From: Streptomyces sp. NBC_00663
Lineage (GTDB): Bacteria; Actinomycetota; Actinomycetes; Streptomycetales; Streptomycetaceae
Direction of reading: 5' to 3'
NCBI RefSeq assembly: GCF_036226885.1
Contig: NZ_CP109027.1
Span: 7,750,001-7,814,000, forward strand
DNA length: 64,000 nucleotides
Part shown: piece by piece, positions 44,135 to 52,187 of the stretch
Layout of the letters: the number at the start of each line of letters is the position of its first letter
Numbering within the stretch: the stretch's first letter is position 1
Notes under the pieces: generated by a model
Databases searched by the model: none
The model's input: the letters and a program-made list of their open reading frames with translations, nothing else
Told to the model about the DNA's origin: nothing
Position numbers and translations under genes: made by a program

Positions 44135-44763
44135 CCGGCGGCCCCGATCGTCATCTCCACCGCGGTCGGCTCGAAGCCGTTGCAGGGGTTGTTGATCTGG
44201 GGGCAGTTGGAGACGAGCACGAGGACGTCGCGGTCGGCGCGCAGGGTGAGGGAGAGTCCCGGCGCCGAGATGCCGTCCACGATGCCGAGGGTGCCGTCCT
44301 TCTCGACCGGCACGTTCATGTACCAGTTGATGTTGGAGACCAGGTCCCGCTTGCCCAGGCCGTAACGGGCGCCCTCGGCGAGGAAGTTGTCCACGCACGC
44401 GTGCTGCGACCAGGTGTGGTGGCCGTAGCGGAGGGTGTTCGACTCCTTGGAGCAGGCGCCGCCGACCGTGTCGTGGCGGCCGACGTCGTCGGCGACGACC
44501 GTCATCAGCGGTGTGTGCTCGTTGGACATGAGCACGCTGCCGGTGGTGAGGAAGATGCCGCCCTGGGCGTGGATGGTGTCGGGCGCGCTGTAGCGGACGG
44601 ACGTGTCGTGGGCGTCGTAGACGAGGAAGTCGACGGCCTGGTTGCCGTGCAGATCGGTGAGAGTGAGTGTCTGGCCGGTCCGCAGGACGGCGGACCAGGC
44701 GGCGCGAGCGGGGACGACGGCTTTCACCGGATCGACGGCCTTCGCGGGAACCACGGACGTCAT
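44131..44763 (-). CDS. DUF1989 protein, urea-carboxylase-associated / carboxyguanidine deiminase subunit
   Basis: 210-residue DUF1989 protein. In other bacteria two such proteins form a heteromeric carboxyguanidine deiminase (CgdAB) that turns carboxyguanidine into allophanate and ammonia. Conserved stretches with likely metal or catalytic residues are NQAVDFLVYDAHD, DDVGRHDTVGGACSKESN and WYMNVPVEKDGTLGI. Cysteines in CSKES and SNCPQINNPCNG are notable. It overlaps the next gene and the previous gene by 4 bases each, so the three are translationally coupled. Which Cgd subunit it is cannot be decided here. Confidence 0.87.
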   Translation of the reverse strand: MTSVVPAKAVDPVKAVVPARAAWSAVLRTGQTLTLTDLHGNQAVDFLVYDAHDTSVRYSAPDTIHAQGGIFLTTGSVLMSNEHTPLMTVVADDVGRHDTVGGACSKESNTLRYGHHTWSQHACVDNFLAEGARYGLGKRDLVSNINWYMNVPVEKDGTLGIVDGISAPGLSLTLRADRDVLVLVSNCPQINNPCNGFEPTAVEMTIGAAG

Positions 44764-45584
44764 GCGAGCCCCCTGGCGGTGAGGAATTCGGTGGTGTTGA
44801 GGAAGGCGCGGCGGCCCTCGGGCGTGGCGTCCCACAGCGGGTCGCCGGGTGCGGTGGGTCCGGCGCGCCAGGCGAGGACCTCCAGCGGGGTGCTGACGTA
44901 GTCGGGGCGCGGGTCGGCCGGGTGCGGGACGTTGGCGATCAGCACGGTGACGTCCTGCTCGGTGCGCAGGGTCACGCTGCCACCCGCTCCGGCCGAGCCG
45001 GTGAAGTCCAGGGAGCCGTCCTGGCGGACCTCCACGCCCTGGAAGAAGGAGAGCGACGGCGGCAGATCGCGGGGTTCGAGCCCGTTCTTGGCCGCCGCCA
45101 GCTTGAACAGCTCGCGTCCGGCGGGGGTGGGCGACTGCGGGGTGCCGTCGCCGTACCGCTCGGTGTTGCGTACGAGGCTGGAGGTGCCGCACAGCGTGTC
45201 GTGCCGGCCGGAGGTGTCGGCGACGACGGTCGCGAGGACGCGGCCCTGGTCGGACAGGAGCAGCCGGCCCTCGCCGAGGTAGGCGTTCCACTGCACCTTC
45301 ACCGTGTCGGCGACGTTCAGCCGCTCCCAGGGGCGGTCCGCCGCGTACAGCAGGAGGTGGGCGCAGGCGTCGCCGCGCGGGTCGGTCAGGCGCAGTTCGG
45401 TGCCGCGGGCGAGGACGCGGTGGGTGTAGTTGCCGCCCGCGACCGTCTCGGCCCACACCAGATGGCCCGCCTCGCAGGGGGGATCCGGCCAGTCGGCGGC
45501 CGGTACCACCGGCATGGCCTCGGTGCGCGTGCCCTGCTGGGCGCGGGCGTGATCGCGCGCTCCGTATGTGGTCGCTGTGGCCAT
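44760..45584 (-). CDS. DUF1989 protein, urea-carboxylase-associated / carboxyguanidine deiminase subunit
   Basis: First gene of the nitrogen operon, 274 residues, paralogous to the next gene's product: DPRGDACAHLLLY, DTSGRHDTLCGTSSLVRN and SFFQGVEVRQDGSLDF align with the corresponding stretches there. The N-terminal 60 residues are extra. It probably forms the deiminase together with its partner. ATG 45584; the stop overlaps the next start by 4 bases. A 22-bp palindromic operator lies 24 bases upstream, in front of the divergent tetR gene. Confidence 0.87.
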   Translation of the reverse strand: MATATTYGARDHARAQQGTRTEAMPVVPAADWPDPPCEAGHLVWAETVAGGNYTHRVLARGTELRLTDPRGDACAHLLLYAADRPWERLNVADTVKVQWNAYLGEGRLLLSDQGRVLATVVADTSGRHDTLCGTSSLVRNTERYGDGTPQSPTPAGRELFKLAAAKNGLEPRDLPPSLSFFQGVEVRQDGSLDFTGSAGAGGSVTLRTEQDVTVLIANVPHPADPRPDYVSTPLEVLAWRAGPTAPGDPLWDATPEGRRAFLNTTEFLTARGLA

Positions 45585-45607
45585 CGCGGGACCTCCGGCT
45601 CCGGTCT

Positions 45608-45629
45608 ATTTCTGTCGTGCGACAGAAAT
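45608..45629. promoter_or_regulatory. TetR-type operator between carboxylase operon and tetR
   Basis: Perfect palindrome TTTCTGTCG-TG-CGACAGAAA, flanked by A and T to make 22 bp. It is 24 bases before the DUF1989 start and 121 before tetR. A close variant is found at 53754 before the APC permease. Confidence 0.75.
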
Positions 45630-45750
45630 TAGGGGCGGGCCGGGTCGCCCGGGTTGCCCGGGTGTTGCGAGGCGGTTACCGAGGGCTCACCCCGCAGGGC
45701 CGCTTCGGCGTGTGGATCACCGGATGGCACCCTGTGCGAGGATCGAACCC

Positions 45751-46377
45751 ATGGGAACGACAGGTGGGCGACGGGTCGGCAGGCCGCGCGCCGCGCAGCG
45801 GCCGGACAGCGGCCTCGAGCCGCGCGACGAACTCCTCGCCGCCGCCGCCGAGTTGTTCACCACCCGTGGCTACGCGGCCACCACCACCCGCGCCGTCGCC
45901 GAGCGCGCGGGCATGCGCCAGGCCTCCATGTACCACTACGTCTCCGGCAAGGAGGAGCTGCTCGCCCGGCTCCTGGAGTCCACGGTCACCCCGTCCCTGG
46001 CGTACGCGCGCGAGCTCCTCGCCGACGACGCGACACCGGCCGCGGACCGGCTGTGGGAGCTGTGTCGTGCGGACGTCGAGGTGCTGTGCGGCGGCCCGCA
46101 CAACCTGGGCGGTCTCTATCTGCTGCCCGAGGTGCGCGCCGAGCGGTTCGCCGGGTTCCATGCCGTACGCGCCGAACTCAAGGACGCCTACCGCCAGTTG
46201 CTCGCCGCGACCACGGCCGGGGGCGCCCTCGTCAAGAGTGAGCTCGATCTGCGCACCGACCTGGTCTTCGGACTGATCGAGGGCGTCATCCTCGTCCACC
46301 GCTCCGACCCCGAGCGCCCGGTGTCGGTGTTCGCGGAGGCGACGGCCGACGCGGCGCTGCGCATCGCCGGGGTCTGA
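45751..46377 (+). CDS. TetR-family transcriptional regulator
   Basis: 208-residue repressor. After a basic tail (GRRVGRPRAAQRP), the N-terminal helix-turn-helix is LFTTRGYAATTTRAVAERAG followed by MRQASMYHYVSGKEELLARL (about 30-70). The rest is an all-helical ligand domain. ATG 45751 has GAGG 9 bases upstream. It is divergent from the guanidine/urea operon with a perfect palindrome between, so it most likely represses that operon and, through the second operator at 53754, the APC permease. The ligand is unknown. Confidence 0.9.
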   Translation: MGTTGGRRVGRPRAAQRPDSGLEPRDELLAAAAELFTTRGYAATTTRAVAERAGMRQASMYHYVSGKEELLARLLESTVTPSLAYARELLADDATPAADRLWELCRADVEVLCGGPHNLGGLYLLPEVRAERFAGFHAVRAELKDAYRQLLAATTAGGALVKSELDLRTDLVFGLIEGVILVHRSDPERPVSVFAEATADAALRIAGV

Positions 46378-46517
46378 ACCGCCGTACGGGAAGCGGCTCT
46401 TCACTCGTCACGGTGAGTGGTTTTCGCCTGCCTGTTCGCCGTGACGCACCGTGTGCGAATGGCGGCTCAGCGTGTAAATGGGGCCGAGAGTACTCCTGTC
46501 GCGCGGTGCGTTTCAGG

Positions 46518-46614
46518 CGCTTGCTGAATATGACACGGCGATGATCCGGTCGGACTAAGCTCGCCCGCAGCGCACCGAGTTGAGATGTATTCGGGCGCTT
46601 GTTCCCCAAATATG
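46518..46614 (+). promoter_or_regulatory. Upstream region of rarA with direct repeats
   Basis: CGCTTG...AATATG occurs twice (46518-46532 with 3 bases between, 46596-46614 with 7 between) in the otherwise gene-free 270 bases before rarA. The region is relatively A/T-rich. The two copies could be regulator sites, but the unequal spacing makes this uncertain. Confidence 0.3.
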
Positions 46615-46647
46615 CGCCTCCCAGCCGATATGTTTCAGAGGGCCTAC

Positions 46648-48231
46648 ATGGTGAGTGTTCAATCCCCACCCGGACGCCGTGAACTTCCCTACGCGCGCGT
46701 GCTGTTGCTACCGGCGATACTGATGGCCGCGGCGACCGGAGCCGCAGCCGCCGCGGTGTCGGAGCCCGCCCGCACGGCCGTCGGCTGGTGCGGCGGCGTC
46801 GCCATGCTCCTGGTGCTCGCGGTGGCGGCCGAAGCGGTACGTCGCGGCCGAGCCCTGCGTGACCTGCGAGCCGAGCACGCCCGTCACACCGCGTATCTGG
46901 AACGCCGGGTCGCCGCCCACGAGGGCGAGATGCTCCGCTTCGCCAAGGAGATCGCGCCCGCCGCGATCTACCGGTTGCGATCCGGAAATTCGCCCGGTGA
47001 GGTGATTCGCCGCATCGGCGACATCGACTCCTCCTACCGCGAACTCCCCGAGTCGCAGCTGATGGTGCTCAAGACGGTCCTGGAGATCATCGACCGCGAG
47101 GAAGCCCTGCGTGACTCCGCCCAGCGGTCCTTCGTCAGCATCGCCCGCCGCGTCCAGGCCATCGTCCACCAGCAGAACAAGGAACTGCGGGAGATGGAGG
47201 AGGACCACGGCCGCAACCCCGAGGTCTTCGACGACCTCCTGCGCATCGACCACGGCACCGCGCTGATCGGCCGTCTCGCCGACTCCATCTCCGTGCTCGG
47301 CGGCGGTCGCCCCGGCCGTCAGTGGCCCGACCCCGTCCCGCTCTACAGCGTCCTGCGCGGCGGCATGTCCCGCATCCTCGAGTACCGCCGCATCAAGCTG
47401 GACTCCATCGCCCAGGTCAACATCCGCGGCATCTCCGTCGAACCGGTCATCCACGCGGTCGCGGAACTCCTGGACAACGCCACCCGCTACTCGCCGCCGC
47501 AGACCAAGGTCCACGTCACCGCGACCGAGGTGCAGACCGGCGTCGCCGTCGAGATCGAGGACGCCGGCGTCAGCTTCAGCGAGGAGGCCCGCAACAAGGC
47601 CGAGGGCATGCTGGAGCGGGCCAAGGCCGGCGTCGACCTCCAGGACCTCGGCGACTCCCCGCGCCTGGGCCTGGCCGTCGTAGGACGCCTGTGCTCGCAG
47701 TACGACATGCAGGTCTCGCTGCGCAGTTCGGCGTACGGCGGAGTCCGCGCCGTCCTCGTCGTGCCGCGCGAGATGATGACCAGCGAGCGCGCCCCCGGAC
47801 TCGCCCACGGCATCGGCGCCGGCGCCGTGCCGAAGACCGAAGGTGCGCTCGAAGGTCCCAAGCGCGCACCCAAGAGGCGCCGCCCCACCAGCCCCCGCAT
47901 CCCGGCCACCGTGTCCATGGAGGACGAGGTCCCCGAGGTGACCGAATGGACCGCGGGCGGGCTGCCGCAGCGCCGCAGTCGGGTCAAGATCCCGCTCAGC
48001 CAGCGGCTCGCCGAACAGGCCGCCGCCGAGAAGGCCGAGCGGGAGGGCAAGCCGTCCATCTGGTCGACGCCCGCCCCCGCCCCCGTGCCGGAGCAGAAGG
48101 AACCCGAACCCGGCCTGTGGGTCGAGGCGTTCTGGAACGGACTCAAGGGCGACCCGGACCCGACCGCACGCACCCAGCAGACCACCGAGCCGGCCCGCAT
48201 CGAGGCCGACGACGAGAGGGACCACAAGTGA
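46648..48231 (+). CDS. rarA: Conservon sensor-kinase-like membrane protein
   Basis: Membrane histidine-kinase-like protein that heads the conservon, 527 residues. Two hydrophobic helices near the N-terminus (VLLLPAILMAAATGAAAAAV and VGWCGGVAMLLVLAVAAEAV) are followed by a dimerisation region with His in LLRIDHGTALIGRL and a HATPase domain (ELLDNATRYSPP N-box, EIEDAGVSF G1 box, RLGLAVVGRLC). The C-terminal 150 residues are disordered. ATG 46648 follows AGAGGG. It overlaps rarB by 4 bases. In S. coelicolor the RarA-D proteins form a membrane complex likened to a G-protein receptor system. Confidence 0.93.
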   Translation: MVSVQSPPGRRELPYARVLLLPAILMAAATGAAAAAVSEPARTAVGWCGGVAMLLVLAVAAEAVRRGRALRDLRAEHARHTAYLERRVAAHEGEMLRFAKEIAPAAIYRLRSGNSPGEVIRRIGDIDSSYRELPESQLMVLKTVLEIIDREEALRDSAQRSFVSIARRVQAIVHQQNKELREMEEDHGRNPEVFDDLLRIDHGTALIGRLADSISVLGGGRPGRQWPDPVPLYSVLRGGMSRILEYRRIKLDSIAQVNIRGISVEPVIHAVAELLDNATRYSPPQTKVHVTATEVQTGVAVEIEDAGVSFSEEARNKAEGMLERAKAGVDLQDLGDSPRLGLAVVGRLCSQYDMQVSLRSSAYGGVRAVLVVPREMMTSERAPGLAHGIGAGAVPKTEGALEGPKRAPKRRRPTSPRIPATVSMEDEVPEVTEWTAGGLPQRRSRVKIPLSQRLAEQAAAEKAEREGKPSIWSTPAPAPVPEQKEPEPGLWVEAFWNGLKGDPDPTARTQQTTEPARIEADDERDHK

Positions 48232-48635
48232 TCCAGCAGCGCGCCAACTTCGACTGGATGCTCAAGGATCTCGCCGATGGCGTACCGGGCATCGAGATGA
48301 TCGTGGTGCTCTCCGCCGACGGACTGCGCATCGCCCGCCACGGCGGCGACCCGGACGCCGCCGACCGTGTCGCCGCGGCCTGCGCGGGGCTCCAGAGCCT
48401 GGCCGGCGCCGTCGCCCACGAGATCCCGGGCAGCGACGGACGGATGAAGATGGTCCTCATCGAGATCAACGGCGGCTACTTCTATCTGATGGCCGCGGGC
48501 CCCAACGCCTACCTCGCGGTCCTGTCCGACGTGGTCGCCGAACCAGGACTGATGAGCAACAGAATGCGCGACCTGGTCGTCCGGATCGGGGCCCATCTGA
48601 CCAGTCCGCCCAGGCGCAACGGCCAGACCGTATGA
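48228..48635 (+). CDS. rarB: Conservon roadblock/LC7 protein
   Basis: 135-residue roadblock/LC7-fold protein, probably a scaffold or GTPase-activating partner of the RarD GTPase. FDWMLKDLADGVPGIEMIVV and ADGLRIARHGGD are typical of conservon B proteins. GTG 48228 overlaps the rarA stop (GTGA). Coupled to rarC by an ATGA overlap. Confidence 0.93.
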   Translation: MIQQRANFDWMLKDLADGVPGIEMIVVLSADGLRIARHGGDPDAADRVAAACAGLQSLAGAVAHEIPGSDGRMKMVLIEINGGYFYLMAAGPNAYLAVLSDVVAEPGLMSNRMRDLVVRIGAHLTSPPRRNGQTV

Positions 48636-49039
48636 CTCCTCCGCAACGCCAGCGGCGATACCCCAGTCCCGAAGTCGTCGAACCGGTCCCCGAACCCGAG
48701 GGGAAGGGCGGCGGAAAGCGCCCTCCTGAACGCCTGTACGTGGTCGCGGGACCGGACGGCGAGCGCGCCGACCTCGACCTCGTCACGTTAATCGTGGCGC
48801 GCGCCGACCCACCGCCCTCCGCGACGCCCGAGCAGACGGCGATGCTCCGGCTCACCACGGCTCCCCTCTCGGTGGCCGAGCTCTCGGCCTATCTCAACCT
48901 TCCGTTCAGCGTGGTGACCGTGCTGCTCACCGAGATGCTGACGGCCGAACTGGTGCAGGCGCGCTCCCCGATCGTCCGGCAGGCGCTCCCCGACCGTTCC
49001 CTTCTCGAAGCGGTGATGCATGGACTTCAAAGGCTCTGA
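48632..49039 (+). CDS. rarC: Conservon DUF742 protein (TTA-containing)
   Basis: 135-residue DUF742 protein with a winged-helix-like C-terminal part (PLSVAELSAYLNLPFSVVTV, LLTEMLTAELVQAR). It is part of the membrane-associated conservon complex. It overlaps rarB by 4 bases and rarD by 20 bases. The Leu in DLVTLIVAR is encoded by TTA (48788-48790), the codon read only by the developmentally regulated bldA tRNA, so RarC synthesis may be limited to late growth. Confidence 0.92.
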   Translation: MTPPQRQRRYPSPEVVEPVPEPEGKGGGKRPPERLYVVAGPDGERADLDLVTLIVARADPPPSATPEQTAMLRLTTAPLSVAELSAYLNLPFSVVTVLLTEMLTAELVQARSPIVRQALPDRSLLEAVMHGLQRL

Positions 49040-49640
49040 CACCATCCCCGGACCACGCACAGAGGATCATCTGCCGCACACGGCCCAGGCCGCGGTGAAG
49101 ATCGTGATCGTGGGCGGCTTCGGAGTCGGCAAGACGACGATGGTCGGCTCGGTCAGCGAGATCCGGCCGCTGACCACCGAGGAGACCATGACCCAGGCCG
49201 GGGTCGGGGTCGACGACAACTACGGCTCCGAGACCAAGACCGCCACCACCGTGGCCATGGACTTCGGCCGCATCAGCATCACCGACCAGCTCGTCCTGTA
49301 CCTGTTCGGCACCCCCGGCCAGGAACGCTTCTGGTTCCTGTGGAACGGGCTGTTCGAGGGCGCGCTCGGCGCGGTGGTCCTCGTCGACACCCGCCGCCTG
49401 GAGGTGAGCTTCGACGTCATAGGACGGCTGGAGGAGCGCGGAGTGCCCTTCGTCGTCGCCGTCAACAGCTTCCCGGACGGCCCGCGCTACCCCGTCGCGG
49501 ACCTGCGCAGCGCGCTCGACCTGGCCCCGGAGATCCCCATCGTGGAGTGCGACGCGCGCCGCCGGGCGTCCAGCCGCGATGTGCTGATGACCCTGATGCG
49601 TTTCCTGCACTCGCTCGCGATGACGGGCGCGCTCACCTGA
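49020..49640 (+). CDS. rarD: Conservon small GTPase
   Basis: 206-residue Ras/MglA-like GTPase, the switch of the conservon. G1 is GGFGVGKTT (32-40) and G3 is FGTPGQERF. The G4 position reads AVNSF instead of NKxD, and G5 is ECDAR; a changed G4 is seen in other conservon D proteins and may alter base specificity. It overlaps rarC by 20 bases and is followed after 72 bases by the P450 gene rarE. Confidence 0.93.
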   Translation: MDFKGSDTIPGPRTEDHLPHTAQAAVKIVIVGGFGVGKTTMVGSVSEIRPLTTEETMTQAGVGVDDNYGSETKTATTVAMDFGRISITDQLVLYLFGTPGQERFWFLWNGLFEGALGAVVLVDTRRLEVSFDVIGRLEERGVPFVVAVNSFPDGPRYPVADLRSALDLAPEIPIVECDARRRASSRDVLMTLMRFLHSLAMTGALT

Positions 49641-49712
49641 CGTCCCGAGCCCTGGCGGGCGCCGCCCCCGACCCAACTCCCCTGCAACCGGATCCACTTC
49701 GGAGCGATCACT

Positions 49713-51227
49713 GTGACGCCTGAATCCCACTCCCTGACCGGTGTCGACCCCATGGCCGGCCCGCCCCCCGGCTGCCCCGCCCACGGCCGCGGTCCCGGGG
49801 GACTGCACCGGCTGTACGGCCCCGAGGCGGAGGACCTCGAAGGGCTCTACGAGCAACTCCGCCAGGAGCACGGCCCGGTGGCGCCCGTGCTGCTCCACGA
49901 CGACGTACCGATGTGGATCGTCCTCGGCCACGCCGAGAACCTCCATCTGGTGGGCACGCCCTCGCACTTCTGCCGGGACAGCCGTATCTGGAGCCCGCAG
50001 ATCGAGGGCATGGTCAAGCCCGACCACCCGATGATGCCGCACATCGCCTGGGCGCCCATCTGCTCCTACGCCGAGGGCGACGAGCATCTGCGGCTGCGCG
50101 GCGCGGTCACCGGCGCCATGTCGACCATCGACTACCGGGCCATCCGCCGCCACATCAACCGCTACACCCAGCGCCTGGTCAACGAGTTCTGCGAGACCGG
50201 CGAGGCCGATCTCATGAGCCAGTTCGCCGAGCATCTGCCGATGGCCATCCTCTGCGAGATCCTCGGCATGCCGGACGAGTACAACGACCGGCTCGTGCAG
50301 GCCACCCGCGACCTCCTCAAGGGCACCGAGACCGCCAACGCCAGCCAGGGGTACGTCATGGGCGTCCTCCAGCGGCTCGCCGAACGCCGCCGCAGGCAGC
50401 CGCAGGAGGACTTCGCCAGCCACCTCGTGCTGCACCCGGCGAAGCTCACCGACGACGAGGTCACCACCCACCTCTGGCTCGTCCTCATGGCCGCCTACGA
50501 GGCCACCGTCAACCTCATCGGCAACGTCATCCGCATGGTCCTCACCGACCCGGGCTTCCGCGCCCAGCTGAACGGCGGCCAGATGACCGTGCAGGAAGCG
50601 GTCGAGCAGTCCCTGTGGGACGAGCCGCCGTTCAGCACCGTCTTCGCCTACTACGCCAAGCAGGACACCGAGTTGGGCGGCCAGCGCATCCGCAAGGGCG
50701 ACGGCCTGCTGTTCGGCATCGCGCCGGGCAACGTCGACCCCCGGGTCCGCCCCGACCTCAACGCCGGTATGCAGGGCAACCGTTCCCACCTCGCCTTCGG
50801 CGGCGGCCCGCACGAGTGCCCCGGACAGGACATCGCCCGTGGCATCGCGGACACCGGTGTCGACGCGCTGCTGATGCGGTTGCCGGACGTCCAGCTCGAC
50901 TGCGACGAGGACGAGCTGGAGTGGCGTCAGTCGATCTCCTCGCGGCACCTGGTGGAACTGCCGGTCCGGTTCGCGCCCAAGCCGCAGCAGGACATCATGC
51001 AGAAGCCGGGCCACGCTCCGGTGCCCCAGCAACGGCCCGCCTGGCAGCTCGGCACGGAGCCGACGGAGCCGACGCAGCCGGTGGTGCCGGAGCCGCCGGT
51101 CGGGGCCCCGGTGGCGGAGCCCCAGCCGGCCGCGTCCGCCGTGCCGCAGCCGCCCGCACCGACGCCCGCGCCCGCCCGGCCGATGGGCGCCTGGCGGCGG
51201 TTCCTGCGCTGGTGGCGGGGTTACTGA
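49713..51227 (+). CDS. rarE: Cytochrome P450 of the CYP157 type, lacking ExxR
   Basis: 504-residue P450 ending the conservon. The heme loop FGGGPHECPG holds Cys369. The I-helix reads AAYEATVN instead of AGxET. The K-helix motif is EQSLW at 298-302, so the normally invariant Arg of ExxR is missing, as described for CYP157 enzymes of S. coelicolor. About 80 Pro/Ala-rich residues follow the P450 fold and end in RFLRWWRGY, perhaps for membrane or partner contact. GTG 49713 is the likely start. The gene's end overlaps the convergent pseudouridine synthase by 7 bases. Reaction and substrate are unknown. Confidence 0.92.
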   Translation: MTPESHSLTGVDPMAGPPPGCPAHGRGPGGLHRLYGPEAEDLEGLYEQLRQEHGPVAPVLLHDDVPMWIVLGHAENLHLVGTPSHFCRDSRIWSPQIEGMVKPDHPMMPHIAWAPICSYAEGDEHLRLRGAVTGAMSTIDYRAIRRHINRYTQRLVNEFCETGEADLMSQFAEHLPMAILCEILGMPDEYNDRLVQATRDLLKGTETANASQGYVMGVLQRLAERRRRQPQEDFASHLVLHPAKLTDDEVTTHLWLVLMAAYEATVNLIGNVIRMVLTDPGFRAQLNGGQMTVQEAVEQSLWDEPPFSTVFAYYAKQDTELGGQRIRKGDGLLFGIAPGNVDPRVRPDLNAGMQGNRSHLAFGGGPHECPGQDIARGIADTGVDALLMRLPDVQLDCDEDELEWRQSISSRHLVELPVRFAPKPQQDIMQKPGHAPVPQQRPAWQLGTEPTEPTQPVVPEPPVGAPVAEPQPAASAVPQPPAPTPAPARPMGAWRRFLRWWRGY

Positions 51228-52168
51228 CCGGCCCAGGTGGCGTAGGAGGACCAGGCCTCCAGCACCCCGGTGCTGCGGAACCGGTGCTCCGTCCCCGTGA
51301 CCGGGTCGGTGAACTCCAGTGACCGTGCGAGCAGTTGCAGCGGTCGCCGGAAGTCACCGGCCGGCACGGCGTCGGCCACCACGGGATACAGCGGATCACC
51401 GAGCAGGGGCAGACCCAGCGCGTTCATGTGGACCCGCAGCTGATGGGTCTGCCCGGTGGTCGGCAGCAGCCGGTACCGGCCGAGCCCGTCGCGGTGACCG
51501 ATCAGTTCGACGCCGCTGACGGCATTGGGCTCGCCCTCCACCTCATAGGCGGCCAGCACCCCGCGTTCCTTCACGATCCGGCTGCGCACGGTCCGGGGCA
51601 GGGCGAGTGCCGGATCGTACGACGCGACCGCCTCGTACTCCTTGCGTACGAGCCGCTTGGCGAACAGCGTCTGGTACGCGCCCCGTTCCTCGGGGCGCAC
51701 CGTGAACAGCACGAGTCCGGCGGTGAGCCGGTCGAGGCGGTGGGCGGCGCCGAGCGTCGGGATGTCCAGATCCCGGCGCAGCCGGGCGAGCGCGGTCTCG
51801 GTGACATGGCTGCCGCGCGGAGTGGTGGCCAGGAAGTGCGGCTTGTCGGCGACGACGATGTGCTCGTCCTGATACACGACCCCGAGCGGGAACGGCACCG
51901 GTGCCTCGGGGGGCAGCTCCCGGTGGAACCACACGTACCTGCCGGGGACGTACTCCGCGTCGGGCGCCACCGCCCGTCCGTCCGCGGCGACGACCTGCCC
52001 CGCCGTGAACATCCCGTCGACGACCCCGGGCTCGGCCCCGCTGAGCCGCTCCACGAGGTACTCCCGGACCGTGCCCCACGGTCCGTCGGGGGGCAGCCGG
52101 ACCCGCACCGGGTCCACCCCCTCGCGCTGGGGGAGGGGAGAGGGCGGGATCCGGTTCTTGCGTCTCAT
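51221..52168 (-). CDS. RluA-family pseudouridine synthase
   Basis: RNA pseudouridine synthase of 315 residues. The catalytic motif AAHRLDRLTAG contains Asp146; later GQTHQLRVHM and GLPLLGDPLY are family signatures. The target (rRNA or tRNA uridine) is not evident. ATG 52168 is chosen because homology begins near there; an in-frame start further upstream would run into the permease gene. It follows the APC permease gene by 19 bases on the same strand, so it may be read from the TetR-controlled promoter. Confidence 0.92.
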   Translation of the reverse strand: MRRKNRIPPSPLPQREGVDPVRVRLPPDGPWGTVREYLVERLSGAEPGVVDGMFTAGQVVAADGRAVAPDAEYVPGRYVWFHRELPPEAPVPFPLGVVYQDEHIVVADKPHFLATTPRGSHVTETALARLRRDLDIPTLGAAHRLDRLTAGLVLFTVRPEERGAYQTLFAKRLVRKEYEAVASYDPALALPRTVRSRIVKERGVLAAYEVEGEPNAVSGVELIGHRDGLGRYRLLPTTGQTHQLRVHMNALGLPLLGDPLYPVVADAVPAGDFRRPLQLLARSLEFTDPVTGTEHRFRSTGVLEAWSSYATWAGQ

Positions 52169-52187
52169 CACCGGCCAGGGTAGATCG

